A stretch of DNA of 64,000 bases from Candidatus Nitrosotenuis uzonensis (GCF_000723185.1 NZ_CBTY010000009.1:310001-374000), one strand, 5' to 3'. Positions 9,053 through 16,337 are shown, counted from the stretch's first letter. Notes: generated by a model from the letters alone, not told the origin. Program-made: numbers and translations.

Positions 9053-9913
9053 CTATTTTTTGCATGCTATTAACATGTAGTCTATTATTTTCTTCTTTGA
9101 GACGTTCTTCATTTTTTGAAGTGAGTTGTAAAGAATTCTTTCAACGTAGAACGGATACTGCTCGGCAATCTTTGATTTTAGATGCTTGCGGTTTTTCACA
9201 TAATATTCGGTGAGTGGCTCGTAGACGCTTGAGCCGACTTTCTCTGACGAGATGATCTCAAATCCTTGCTGCCGGATTACAGATTCGACAAAAGCTGCTT
9301 CATAATGCTCTGATGACCAGGTCATCGCAAGAACCCCAAGATCCACCACGGAGGTGGGCTTTTGGACTACAGGTATTGCCATGGCAAGAATGCCTCCTTT
9401 TTTTAGTATCCTGTACGATTCTGAGATGAAATTCTCAAGCGGTTTGAAGTGTTGTGCTGATTCCAATGCCACTACCCTATCAACGGATTGGTCGCAAAAT
9501 GGTAGTATGCGAGCAGTTGCGTTTACACGCATGTTTTTTGCACGCTGCGTGCGGTTTTGCTTTGCGTTACGCAGATGTTCAAAGTTGATATCAACACATG
9601 TTACCTCCAGCGGATCGTACTGTTCATGCCAGATTGATGCAGGAGTTGTAAACCCGCTTCCAACATCAATTATTCTTTGCCCACATTCCAGCTTAGCCAT
9701 TCTTGCAAATACGGTACACATGTTTTTCTGCGCGGAGAGGGGGGAATCATAATTCTCGTTCCAGAATCCAAAGTTTAGCATGTCACCACCAGTTGAGATC
9801 TTCATTATGCCAGAGAGTGAATCGTACATGTTCACCACGTCCTTTTCGTTGCGCCTAATAGTCCACAAAAACAGGTCTACAAGTGATATCTTTTTCAATT
9901 CTACTGATGGCAT
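9053..9913 (-). CDS. SAM-dependent methyltransferase (class I)
   Basis: This is a 286-residue methyltransferase. Motif I is IIDVGSGFTTP (about residues 80-90), motif II is VTCVDIN, and the post-motif region is SVDRVVALESAQHF. The pattern resembles small-molecule methyltransferases of the UbiE/erythromycin/tocopherol type, with FWNENYDSPLSAQKN before motif I. The substrate is not known. The gene converges with uspA, with two bases between the stops, and is divergent from the small gene at 9983. Confidence 0.8.
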   Translation of the reverse strand: MPSVELKKISLVDLFLWTIRRNEKDVVNMYDSLSGIMKISTGGDMLNFGFWNENYDSPLSAQKNMCTVFARMAKLECGQRIIDVGSGFTTPASIWHEQYDPLEVTCVDINFEHLRNAKQNRTQRAKNMRVNATARILPFCDQSVDRVVALESAQHFKPLENFISESYRILKKGGILAMAIPVVQKPTSVVDLGVLAMTWSSEHYEAAFVESVIRQQGFEIISSEKVGSSVYEPLTEYYVKNRKHLKSKIAEQYPFYVERILYNSLQKMKNVSKKKIIDYMLIACKK

Positions 9914-9982
9914 CTTTGCCGGGTAAATAGGTAAGCATGAGCCCGACGCAGATTATAACTGGGATTGGAAAAGACTCCAATA

Positions 9983-10291
9983 ATGAATCCACTGTTCCAG
10001 CTTAGCACAAGAAAATATGACGAAGAAATCGGAGTTATTAGAAAGGCAATGGCTGAGCTTGAGAAAAAGTGCGATGTGAAGGACGGATACAAGATAGGCG
10101 AACCGTTCTCAAAAGCAGGATGGACTTTTTTTAATGTGCAGATAAGCACCGAGATGGAGTCAGTAATAGAGATGTCTGGAATGCTTGAGGGCGCCCTAGG
10201 ATATAGAATAGGCGAGCAGCTGAAGAATTTTTTGGGGCATTTTCTAGAATCTCATGGAAGTAATGTCAGGATTGCAAAAATAGACTACTAG
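9983..10291 (+). CDS. Conserved hypothetical protein
   Basis: This is a 102-residue soluble protein, alpha/beta with no recognised motif. The ATG at 9983 is preferred over a TTG at 9965, because a TATA-like sequence at 9951-9958 lies about 26 bases upstream. It meets the convergent dienelactone hydrolase gene with no gap (stops at 10291 and 10292). Nothing in the sequence shows its role. Confidence 0.5.
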   Translation: MNPLFQLSTRKYDEEIGVIRKAMAELEKKCDVKDGYKIGEPFSKAGWTFFNVQISTEMESVIEMSGMLEGALGYRIGEQLKNFLGHFLESHGSNVRIAKIDY

Positions 10292-11320
10292 TCACTGCTT
10301 TAGTGTGCTCTCAAAGAATGTAAGTGTCTTTTCCCAAGCATCCTTGGTTTCCTCTGGTGCGTACCTTGCTCCCGATGGATTTGCAAAGGCGTGATTGACA
10401 TCAGGGTATATGTGGATCTCGTTTGGAATTCCAAGCTCATCAAGGGCCTTCTCAAACTCGTTAACAGATTCCACAGTTATTCCTGTATCAAGGCCCGCAA
10501 ATATTCCAAGCACCGGCCAGTTTATTGAGGATAGTTGGTCCTTGTCCGATATGACTCGGCCATAGTAGATTACAGTCGCATCCATCTGCTCATTTAATGC
10601 AAGGACAAGAGACTGGCCGCCTCCAAAGCACCAGCCTATAGAGCCAACCTTTTGTGCCCCATAGTTTGTCTTCAGGTATTCTACTGCACCCCTCATGTTC
10701 TTGATTCCTTGTTCCTGATCGTATGCAGACATTAGCTGCCTTGCCTCATCCGAGGTTGCGGCCGCCTCTTCTACGCCGTAAAGATCCACTGCAAGTGCCA
10801 AGTATCCGTGGGATGCAAGCTGTTCTGCCATCTCTTTCATGTTTTCGTTAAGACCCCAGAACTCATGAATCAGTATTATTGCAGGAAATGACTGCTGATC
10901 TTCCGTATCTGGCATTGCAAGGTATCCAGTATAGTTTTCAAAATAGGTCACATCTAGAGTCTTTACTGCAAACGAGCTCTTGCTCTCTTTGAGAAGATCA
11001 GAGTTGTTGTCCTCGTTTTTGTAGTCAGGCAGCACATGGATACCCCATCCTCGCTCAAGTAGTATTGTTGCCGTAGAGTGCTTTACGCACGCAGGCATCC
11101 CGTTTGTCTTTTTCATAATGAGCTCAAGGTCTTCAGAGCACTTGATTGTGGTTAGAGGAACCTTGTCTGCAAATTGCGAGTGCGGTGATTTGTATGCAAT
11201 ATCAATGTGATTATGGACATGTGAGCGGTCTTCAAGCTGGACCGCGCTTACTGGAATGAATAACAGTGATAGAAGTAAGGTAGCTGCAAGGTTCATTGCA
11301 AAAAATTGCTTCCTCCTCAT
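10292..11320 (-). CDS. Secreted dienelactone hydrolase-family protein with cysteine module
   Basis: This is a 342-residue protein with a signal peptide (residues 1-26, ending VSA). The alpha/beta hydrolase domain (about 115-342) has the dienelactone hydrolase nucleophile GWCFGGG (catalytic Cys), the acid in FAGLD and the histidine in VNHAF. Between signal and hydrolase, residues about 60-93 form the module C-x3-L-x-L-I ... PACV ... T-A-x-x-L-x-x-R-G. The same module is at the C-terminus of two other secreted proteins here (41883-42815 and 51301-52086). Substrate unknown; it acts outside the membrane. Confidence 0.8.
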   Translation of the reverse strand: MRRKQFFAMNLAATLLLSLLFIPVSAVQLEDRSHVHNHIDIAYKSPHSQFADKVPLTTIKCSEDLELIMKKTNGMPACVKHSTATILLERGWGIHVLPDYKNEDNNSDLLKESKSSFAVKTLDVTYFENYTGYLAMPDTEDQQSFPAIILIHEFWGLNENMKEMAEQLASHGYLALAVDLYGVEEAAATSDEARQLMSAYDQEQGIKNMRGAVEYLKTNYGAQKVGSIGWCFGGGQSLVLALNEQMDATVIYYGRVISDKDQLSSINWPVLGIFAGLDTGITVESVNEFEKALDELGIPNEIHIYPDVNHAFANPSGARYAPEETKDAWEKTLTFFESTLKQ

Positions 11321-11402
11321 GTTATGTAGTAGATACGATATCTGAATTAAGTATTATCAGTAACATTGTTACCAAGTATTTAATAGCGATTTTTTCCCAT
11401 CT

Positions 11403-11612
11403 ATGCTGAGAACGATGGTAACACCTAAGAAAATCCACATGCTGGCAGTTATTGCCATGGTGGCCATGTTTGCAGTTGTGATATCCCCCATTGCCACAGC
11501 ATTTGCAGAGTCCACCGACGGCGCAAACCTTGAGAACCATCCTGAGAAGACTTACGAAGGTAAAGAAGGCAAGTCTTGTCCTGGGAAGAACAAGGACAAC
11601 ATGAATGCCTAA
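11403..11612 (+). CDS. Small secreted protein
   Basis: This is a 69-residue protein with a clear signal peptide (hydrophobic residues 12-34, cleavage near AFAES). The mature part, about 35 residues, is very hydrophilic, with a single cysteine in KSCPGKN. No family was recognised. The start could also be the second ATG (residue 5). It is divergent from the dienelactone hydrolase gene. Confidence 0.5.
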   Translation: MLRTMVTPKKIHMLAVIAMVAMFAVVISPIATAFAESTDGANLENHPEKTYEGKEGKSCPGKNKDNMNA

Positions 11613-11726
11613 AAGACGCAAAATCACTTCATTTTTTTAACCTTATTTATTCAATAGAATTTCAAATTATCGAAATGATTGATGATATGAAGATCTGCGT
11701 CAGTACGTAATAGATGAAAACTGACA

Positions 11727-11760
11727 GAAACAGGCAGAGAGTCATCGGTGGGCTGACAAT
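11727..11760 (+). repeat. AGAAA-type dispersed repeat, copy A
   Basis: This copy reads CAGGCAGAGAGTC, then CGGTGGGCT and an AAT. It closely matches the right half of the element at 16941-16975 and more loosely the ones at 12257, 12866 and 15342. GGC and GTC around AGAGA could form a short hairpin. It lies between a secreted-protein gene and the hicB promoter. The 190-base intergenic stretch here shows no other gene. Confidence 0.4.
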
Positions 11761-11787
11761 ACCACTTTCCAATTTTTTCTTACCTAA

Positions 11788-11795
11788 TTTTATAT
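11788..11795 (+). promoter_or_regulatory. TATA box of hicBA
   Basis: TTTATATA is centred 26 bases before the ATG at 11818 but only 11 bases before the ATG at 11803. This spacing is why 11818 is taken as the hicB start on a leaderless mRNA. Confidence 0.55.
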
Positions 11796-11817
11796 AGCAA
11801 ACATGATAAATTACTTC

Positions 11818-12030
11818 ATGGTAGAAGAGCGAAAATTCACCGTTCGAGCTACAAAGGATCCAACTGGAGGATATTCTGGAAGATGTCTTGAGCTTCCTGC
11901 AGCGATTAGTGAAGGTGAAACCATGGAAGAATTGCTCGCAAATATGAAGGAAGTGATACAGCTTGTCTTAGAATCAATTGAAAAAGATTGTCCGCCAGAT
12001 GAGAAGATAGTTGTAACCATTCCAACATGA
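11818..12030 (+). CDS. hicB: HicB-type antitoxin
   Basis: This protein is 70 residues from the ATG at 11818. It is a typical partial RNase H-fold HicB: a strand pair, GGYSGRCLELPAAISEGET, then a helix MEELLANMKEVIQLVLES. It neutralises the HicA mRNA interferase and often represses its own promoter. There is no separate C-terminal DNA-binding domain in this short form. It overlaps hicA by 4 bases (ATGA). A decayed copy of the same pair lies at 59055-59380. Confidence 0.85.
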   Translation: MVEERKFTVRATKDPTGGYSGRCLELPAAISEGETMEELLANMKEVIQLVLESIEKDCPPDEKIVVTIPT

Positions 12031-12242
12031 GTTTAAGAAATCACAACTGGCGCGAAATTCTGAAAGTTTTGTCAAAATATGGTTATGTTTTAGATAGACA
12101 ACGCGGAAGCCATATGATTCTTAAAAATTCCTCCGGAAATATTGTTCCTTTGCCAAGGCACGACCCAATAAAACCGAGTACGTTGAGGTCAATATTAGAC
12201 CAAGCCGGAATTTCTCAAGAACAGTTTCTCAAAGAGATTTAA
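12027..12242 (+). CDS. hicA: HicA-type mRNA interferase toxin
   Basis: This is a 71-residue dsRBD-like toxin. The catalytic histidine lies in RQRGSHMIL (about residues 27-35), and PLPRHDPIKPSTLRSIL follows, as in the family. HicA cuts mRNA when not bound by HicB. Here the antitoxin gene comes first and the two overlap by 4 bases. A copy of the 45-bp direct repeat begins 15 bases after the stop. Confidence 0.88.
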   Translation: MSLRNHNWREILKVLSKYGYVLDRQRGSHMILKNSSGNIVPLPRHDPIKPSTLRSILDQAGISQEQFLKEI

Positions 12243-12256
12243 TTCATTAGAAACTG

Positions 12257-12301
12257 CAGAAAGCGAATTGGGACGCTTAGAGTATCCCTTCATTATTTTT
12301 T
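12257..12301 (+). repeat. 45-bp direct repeat, left copy
   Basis: These 45 bases match 15342-15386 with only two differences. Both copies lie in the gap between convergent genes. They include GGGA and TCCC segments that can pair and end in a run of T, so they could act as a terminator for the rightward gene. They share the CAGAAAG core with the other AGAAA repeats of this region. Confidence 0.75.
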
Positions 12302-12313
12302 GAACTCAAGAAT

Positions 12314-12601
12314 TTAGAGCCTGTTATCTCTTCCATAGAGATTTTTGTGATCGTCAAGATCAACTAGCCACACAATATTCTGTTTATAATCAACATAATA
12401 GATCAATGTATGGGATTTTGTCATGTGTCTTCCAGTACAATTTTTGTAGGTTCCGTGCTTTGGCTCTCCTAGTGTGGCCGGATCATCGACATCTTTGAGC
12501 TCTTCTACGAAATTTGTAAAATTCTTAATTAGTGGTTGATTTGATCTGAACTTCTTTAGTTTCTTGTCTATAGTATCATCGAATGGTCGAATTCGCCACA
12601 A
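12314..12601 (-). CDS. RelE/ParE-superfamily toxin-like protein
   Basis: This is a 95-residue basic protein. The helix FDDTIDKKLKKF at the N-terminus and the strand run HTLIYYVDYKQNIVWLVDLDDHKNLYG at the C-terminus follow the RelE/YafQ-type fold. RelE toxins cut mRNA on the ribosome. The small antitoxin gene at 12605-12748 ends 3 bases before the start. The two form an operon on the minus strand. Confidence 0.7.
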   Translation of the reverse strand: MWRIRPFDDTIDKKLKKFRSNQPLIKNFTNFVEELKDVDDPATLGEPKHGTYKNCTGRHMTKSHTLIYYVDYKQNIVWLVDLDDHKNLYGRDNRL

Positions 12602-12604
12602 AGA

Positions 12605-12748
12605 TTATTCATCTAAAACTTTGTTGACATGTTTTAGATATTCATCTGGTGTGTAAGTTTTACCTTTTGCTTTACCGGATTCAATCAGTTTAATCTTTTT
12701 TTCAATTTCTGGATTTAGTTTTTCTTGTTCTTTGTGCACTTTTTGCAT
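12605..12748 (-). CDS. Small antitoxin (RelB-like), 47 residues
   Basis: This very short gene encodes a 47-residue, lysine- and glutamate-rich protein: MQKVHKEQEKLNPEIEKK, then a helix ending EYLKHVNKVLDE. Its size, charge and place 3 bases before a RelE-like toxin mark it as the antitoxin. There is no DNA-binding N-terminal domain, so it may only cap the toxin. A TATA box (12771-12778) about 26 bases upstream supports a leaderless start at 12748. Confidence 0.65.
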   Translation of the reverse strand: MQKVHKEQEKLNPEIEKKIKLIESGKAKGKTYTPDEYLKHVNKVLDE

Positions 12749-12820
12749 ATGTTAGAATTAGTTGATTTTCTATATAAACACAAGTATGGAATGAGCGGAG
12801 AATTTACCAAAGAAAAATCC

Positions 12821-12834
12821 GTGGGCCCAAAGGG
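12821..12834 (-). repeat. 14-bp copy of tRNA(CAU) 3' end (left)
   Basis: GTGGGCCCAAAGGG is identical to 20505-20518, which is the 3' end of the tRNA(CAU) gene plus one flanking base, and to 16893-16906. All three have the same orientation. The copy is the start of a longer element (to about 12905) shared in part with 16893-16975. It could be an attachment-site remnant. Confidence 0.55.
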
Positions 12835-12865
12835 TTTCACTAGACTCAGCTCATCGAAGCCCTAC

Positions 12866-12890
12866 CAAAAACAGGCAGAAAGCCTTGGTG
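12866..12890 (+). repeat. AGAAA-type dispersed repeat, copy C
   Basis: This copy reads AAAACAGGCAGAAAGCC and TTGGTG. AGGC and GCCT around AGAAA can form a 4-bp hairpin. It matches 16944-16965 and follows the tRNA-end copy at 12821 by about 30 bases, as the 16893 element does. It lies just past the stop of the HEPN gene. Confidence 0.5.
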
Positions 12891-12925
12891 TATTGTAAGC
12901 CCACCAACCTAATTTTTTATTTTGA

Positions 12926-13369
12926 CTAAATCTTCATGATCTCTTTTGCTTTGTTCACAAATGCTTCTGCTTTTTCTACCATCTTGGCTGCTTTGTCAGA
13001 AGTTATGATATCCACTTTGTCATACATGAATTCGTGTCGAAGCTTCCTACCTCTAACAAAATATCCCAAAACATCTTCTGGGAATTTTGCTGAAAATACT
13101 GCGATTGTATAATTCACCACTGCAATATGATGGTCATGACCCTTTGGCCTGTATCCCTTGTAAAACATCAGAGCCCTTCCTGCGTGCAGCATTGCGTTGT
13201 AGGCAGCTGCATGAGCCCATTCCCATTCATCTATTCCAAGCATGTTCTTTGCAGAGGCTAGATTTTTGCCTGCGCCTTCCATTTCGTTTCCGACCTGATC
13301 CTTATCAGATTCGAATTTTTCAACCAGATCTTGCTTTAACAAGTCGCTTAAATTCATGCTCGTCACCAA
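12926..13369 (-). CDS. HEPN-domain toxin of a HEPN/MNT pair
   Basis: This is a 147-residue all-helical HEPN protein. The R-x4-6-H RNase motif appears as RGRKLRH (about residues 106-112), and the helix HAAAYNAMLHAGRALMFY is typical. HEPN toxins are RNases that are blocked when the partner nucleotidyltransferase adds AMP near this motif. The gene overlaps the end of its partner (13320-14360) by about 50 bases. The start is ATG 13369 or ATG 13357, both inside the overlap. The overlap implies one mRNA and linked translation. Confidence 0.82.
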   Translation of the reverse strand: MVTSMNLSDLLKQDLVEKFESDKDQVGNEMEGAGKNLASAKNMLGIDEWEWAHAAAYNAMLHAGRALMFYKGYRPKGHDHHIAVVNYTIAVFSAKFPEDVLGYFVRGRKLRHEFMYDKVDIITSDKAAKMVEKAEAFVNKAKEIMKI

Positions 13370-14360
13370 TTATCATCATTATCGGAGTCTTTGATATCTC
13401 TTTTATGAGAGGTATGTTCTTCCTTGCCTTTTCCATTAGATCCTCTTCCTTCCACAATACGAAATTAATCTCACGTCCGGATATCCTTTCTGTTTTCGAT
13501 ACAGATTTCATAAGAGAGTCCTCATCGATATCACCCACAACCAATAGATCTATGTCGCTTGTGGCCGATTCCGTTCCTTTGGCAAACGAGCCGTAGATGA
13601 GCGCATATTTGATGTCCTTGTTGGACAGTCCTTTCATTATCACTTCGTCCAGCATTTCAAATTTCAAAAATATTCTTTTCATCTCCTCAAAAATCACGCT
13701 TTTATCATTGATCTTGTAGAATACCAACGGCCCCTGGCTTTTTCTTGAAACCAGTCCTATGTTTTGCAGTTGAGGCATTTCCTTGGCTATGGTTGATGGG
13801 GCAAGCCCGGTTCTTCTTGCTATGTCATTCATATGAAACTCGCTAGTTGCATTGAGAAACAACAGCTTTAAAATGAGTACCTGTGATCTAGACCTGAACA
13901 AGTGTTCTAAAGAGCTCTTGATGGAAACAGATTTCTGCTTGGTCTTCTTTTCTCCAAAAACAAGTTTTTTGACGGATGGTAAGGCGTCGCTTCTTGTTGG
14001 ACCGACCATCTCTTTGACAGAATCACTGACTAGCAGCAATCCTATTCCCAGATTTTCACAAGAGTTCACAATGGAGTTATCGCTCCTGTCCTTTGGTATG
14101 GCAAGATATGAAAAATTTACCGTATTCCTTTGGTGCAATGCCTGCTCTATTCCGCGGCGTATGTCGCCAGAGCCGCCCTTTACTTCGACTACCGCTATCT
14201 CACCGTTCTTTGTGGCAACTATGTCTGGTATTCTGCCTCTCATTTTTACCTCAAACTGTACCTTCCAGCTTTTCTTCTCTAGGTATTCGACTACCTTGTT
14301 TACAATGATATTTTCTGTCTGTATTAAACTGGTGTTTCTATTTGATGAATGCATATTCAC
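13320..14360 (-). CDS. PD-(D/E)XK nuclease / winged-helix / MNT nucleotidyltransferase fusion
   Basis: This is a 346-residue three-domain protein. Residues about 10-115 carry a PD-(D/E)XK nuclease core with PD46, Glu59 and Lys61 (VVEVKGG), and Gln73 in the following helix. Residues about 150-220 are a winged helix (MNDIARRTGLAPSTIAKEMP). Residues about 240-346 are a minimal nucleotidyltransferase with GS-x10-DxD (Gly257, Ser258, Asp269, Asp271). The last is the antitoxin class that AMPylates HEPN toxins, and a HEPN gene follows with a 50-base overlap. The nuclease domain is unusual for such antitoxins. The start is GTG 14360 or ATG 14354. Confidence 0.8.
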   Translation of the reverse strand: MNMHSSNRNTSLIQTENIIVNKVVEYLEKKSWKVQFEVKMRGRIPDIVATKNGEIAVVEVKGGSGDIRRGIEQALHQRNTVNFSYLAIPKDRSDNSIVNSCENLGIGLLLVSDSVKEMVGPTRSDALPSVKKLVFGEKKTKQKSVSIKSSLEHLFRSRSQVLILKLLFLNATSEFHMNDIARRTGLAPSTIAKEMPQLQNIGLVSRKSQGPLVFYKINDKSVIFEEMKRIFLKFEMLDEVIMKGLSNKDIKYALIYGSFAKGTESATSDIDLLVVGDIDEDSLMKSVSKTERISGREINFVLWKEEDLMEKARKNIPLIKEISKTPIMMIIGDEHEFKRLVKARSG

Positions 14361-14365
14361 TAAAT

Positions 14366-14380
14366 AGAAATAGTATTTCT
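14366..14380. promoter_or_regulatory. Perfect inverted repeat, likely operator of the HEPN/MNT operon
   Basis: AGAAATA and TATTTCT are perfect 7-bp arms around one base. The repeat lies between the TATA box (CTATAAATA on the plus strand, 14380-14388) and the start at 14360/14354. A protein bound here would block transcription. The winged helix of the fusion protein is the obvious candidate for self-control. Confidence 0.6.
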
Positions 14381-14391
14381 TCTATAAATAG

Positions 14392-14544
14392 TTAGTATGT
14401 GTGGGTCTCTGTAAAAACCTCGATGGTTCCCAAATAGTTGCAGTTCTTACACCTGTAGAAGATGGTTCCATTTGAATGACTGACAAATTTTTCCGGCTCT
14501 GCCATTTTGCAGTGTGGTCTTCGCAGATCATGTCCAGTATCCAT
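14392..14544 (-). CDS. Small zinc-ribbon-like protein
   Basis: This protein is 50 residues from the ATG at 14544. It contains RPHCK and YRCKNCNYLG, a plausible knuckle that could bind zinc with His11, Cys12, Cys32 and Cys35, followed by an acidic end. A TATA-like stretch (about 14565-14578) is 27 bases upstream, which fits a leaderless mRNA. A longer reading from 14619 lacks support. It stands just upstream of the HEPN/MNT operon on the same strand. Function unknown. Confidence 0.5.
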   Translation of the reverse strand: MDTGHDLRRPHCKMAEPEKFVSHSNGTIFYRCKNCNYLGTIEVFTETHTY

Positions 14545-14615
14545 ATTTTCATTATACAAAATTCGTTTAAAAATATCCAAAATATCATCAGGACAGAGAT
14601 TCAATGAACAAGTAG

Positions 14616-14906
14616 TCACTCCACCAAATATTTCTCAATGAATTCAATTATCTCGCGCTTTGCTCTTGGATTTAGCGATGCTGTTGTGTTTCTCTTCCAC
14701 AAAATCAGATATCCGTCCTTTGCCAGCTCATCAACCTTCTTTCTAACATTCTTGCCGTTGTTTTGGACTACCTGCCCAAGCCACTTTGCCATTGTATCAA
14801 TAGGAAAATAATGCTCGCCCCATCTTCCCTTTCTCATGATGAAGTTGAGTATCAGTGCCTTGAGTTCTTGATCCGGGTATTCACGTTTCATAAGTACACT
14901 TATCAT
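14616..14906 (-). CDS. Winged-helix-like small protein
   Basis: This is a 96-residue basic protein with a likely winged helix: FPIDTMAKWLGQ, then NVRKKVDELAKDGYLILWKR as recognition helix and wing. It is divergent from another small winged-helix gene (14954), and both share one TATA region between them. Such proteins usually bind DNA. The target is unknown, but the shared promoter suggests joint control. Confidence 0.5.
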   Translation of the reverse strand: MISVLMKREYPDQELKALILNFIMRKGRWGEHYFPIDTMAKWLGQVVQNNGKNVRKKVDELAKDGYLILWKRNTTASLNPRAKREIIEFIEKYLVE

Positions 14907-14924
14907 ACCTTTGGAAGTCTAAAC

Positions 14925-14931
14925 TTATATA
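14925..14931. promoter_or_regulatory. TATA element shared by two divergent leaderless genes
   Basis: TTATATA, inside ACTTATATACTT, is centred at 14928. It lies 26 bases before the ATG at 14954 and 22 bases before the start at 14906 on the other strand. The only 47 bases between the two genes contain no second good TATA box. Confidence 0.5.
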
Positions 14932-14953
14932 CTTTTAAACATCAAGTAATACT

Positions 14954-15292
14954 ATGACAATGGAAAATCAGTCTCTTCTAATGAGAGTTCTAGGCTACTC
15001 GCCAAAGATGAAGATTCTGGATTACCTACTAGACTTTCCAACAAATGATTTCACAAAGAAAGAGATCATAGACGCGCTAGGTATGAGCAAGCAGACTTTC
15101 TACAAGTATTTTGATGATTTAGAAGGCGTTGGAATCGTAAAAGTAAACAGGGCCATAGGAAAAGCAAAACTCTACAAGGTCAACTATGAGAATCCCGTGG
15201 TCACGGACCTAGTGAATATGGAAAAGAAACTTTCCTTACAGATTGCAGATGAGGAAGAGTCGAAATTAAAGAAACCCATTCCTGCAAAATAA
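14954..15292 (+). CDS. Winged-helix transcription regulator
   Basis: This is a 112-residue protein. Residues 15-80 form a winged helix (FTKKEIIDALGMSKQTFYKY as helix-turn-helix, IVKVNRAIGKAKLYKVN as wing). A C-terminal helix rich in charged residues could allow dimerisation. The start matches a leaderless mRNA from the shared TATA element. It resembles many small thaumarchaeal regulators. The regulated genes are unknown; the divergent small protein is a candidate. Confidence 0.65.
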   Translation: MTMENQSLLMRVLGYSPKMKILDYLLDFPTNDFTKKEIIDALGMSKQTFYKYFDDLEGVGIVKVNRAIGKAKLYKVNYENPVVTDLVNMEKKLSLQIADEEESKLKKPIPAK

Positions 15293-15341
15293 TTTGAATA
15301 TTGATATCAATAATCAAAAGAAAACGACAAACTAAAACAGA

Positions 15342-15386
15342 CAGAAAGTGAATTGGGACGCTTACAGTATCCCTTCATTATTTTTT
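15342..15386 (+). repeat. 45-bp direct repeat, right copy
   Basis: This is a near-identical copy (43 of 45) of 12257-12301 in the same orientation. Its right end overlaps the stop codon of the leftward gene at 15378-16337. The two copies bracket about 3.1 kb that holds the relBE-like pair, the HEPN/MNT operon and three small genes. Confidence 0.75.
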
Positions 15387-16337
15387 CTCCCACCATTTTG
15401 CATTTTCAGATATTGCACATAGAGGCGAAAGTTCTTTCGCTAATCCATAATCCTTGACTTGATCATTTACTATTGCCCCTTCAAAATAGTTAATTGTGTT
15501 ATATCCCCCTAATTCGCCACAGTATCCAATCGCAGACGGATCGGTGTAGTTTATGTTAAATTTACCAATCATAAATTTTGGAGTCCTATTGATGTTTTCG
15601 TTTACCAAATAATCTATCAGCGTATTTGCAACTTTTTCTTCCTCTTCTAGGCTGAAATATGACAATCTATCCAATGTCAATGCAGTCAGATCCACCTGTA
15701 CATCACAAAAACAAGACCCTGTGTTTACTTTACATGGGTTTGGATTCTCAGAAAAAATGTTCATCTTTTGCGGCCTTGAAATCGAGTCTATTGCAAACCA
15801 GTGAGTCACAGAATTGACATCTATTACAGCGCCACACCGTTGATCTCCATTAAGCAGAGGCCCACTAGCTACAATTATTTTGTCTGGAATGTATTCAATT
15901 TGGTTTTGAGTCAACAGTCTGGAAATAGTTTCTTTGTCGGGTGTCGAAAAACAGTCTTCCTGTTGCAGATATCTGTTAATGTCTTCGAATGGTATTTTTG
16001 TCGTCCCCAAAGCCTCGTTCTTGCATATCAATTCTATTCTATACGGGCCGTTTCTTCCCTCATGGATTATCATCGTTATTGAACTTCCGTCCACGGCAGA
16101 GGCGGTTAATTCTATTCTGGCAGAAGATGCGCCGTCAATGACAAGTCCATGCACTGGGCCATACTTTTGCTGGAACAATTCTTGCGCCAGATCATAATCG
16201 CTTTTGCTACATTGTAAAAATCCTGTAACTGTACCACCTTGTACTTGACAATTTTGCATATCCTGATATACAAAAACCAGTGCTGTAAACGAGATTCCTA
16301 TTACGGCAATGATTGAAACTAAGAGTACAGTTTTCAT
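15378..16337 (-). CDS. Membrane-anchored or secreted protein, cysteine-containing
   Basis: This is a 319-residue protein with an N-terminal hydrophobic segment (residues 4-25) that is a signal anchor or signal peptide. The outer part holds about eleven cysteines, including CKVNTGSCFCDV near residue 210, which suggests disulfides. No known domain was seen. It overlaps the upstream gene by 4 bases (ATGA), so the two form one operon. Its last codons lie within the 45-bp repeat. Function unknown. Confidence 0.5.
   Translation of the reverse strand: MKTVLLVSIIAVIGISFTALVFVYQDMQNCQVQGGTVTGFLQCSKSDYDLAQELFQQKYGPVHGLVIDGASSARIELTASAVDGSSITMIIHEGRNGPYRIELICKNEALGTTKIPFEDINRYLQQEDCFSTPDKETISRLLTQNQIEYIPDKIIVASGPLLNGDQRCGAVIDVNSVTHWFAIDSISRPQKMNIFSENPNPCKVNTGSCFCDVQVDLTALTLDRLSYFSLEEEEKVANTLIDYLVNENINRTPKFMIGKFNINYTDPSAIGYCGELGGYNTINYFEGAIVNDQVKDYGLAKELSPLCAISENAKWWEKK

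Noticed and set aside
11681-11725. Possible C/D box small RNA (TGATGA and CTGA motifs)
   Set aside because: The spacing of the boxes does not fit an archaeal C/D RNA; the second C-like box is only three bases from the D-like box.
12821-12905. Complete tRNA pseudogene
   Set aside because: Only the 3' end and a hint of the T-arm match; there is no anticodon arm or D-arm.
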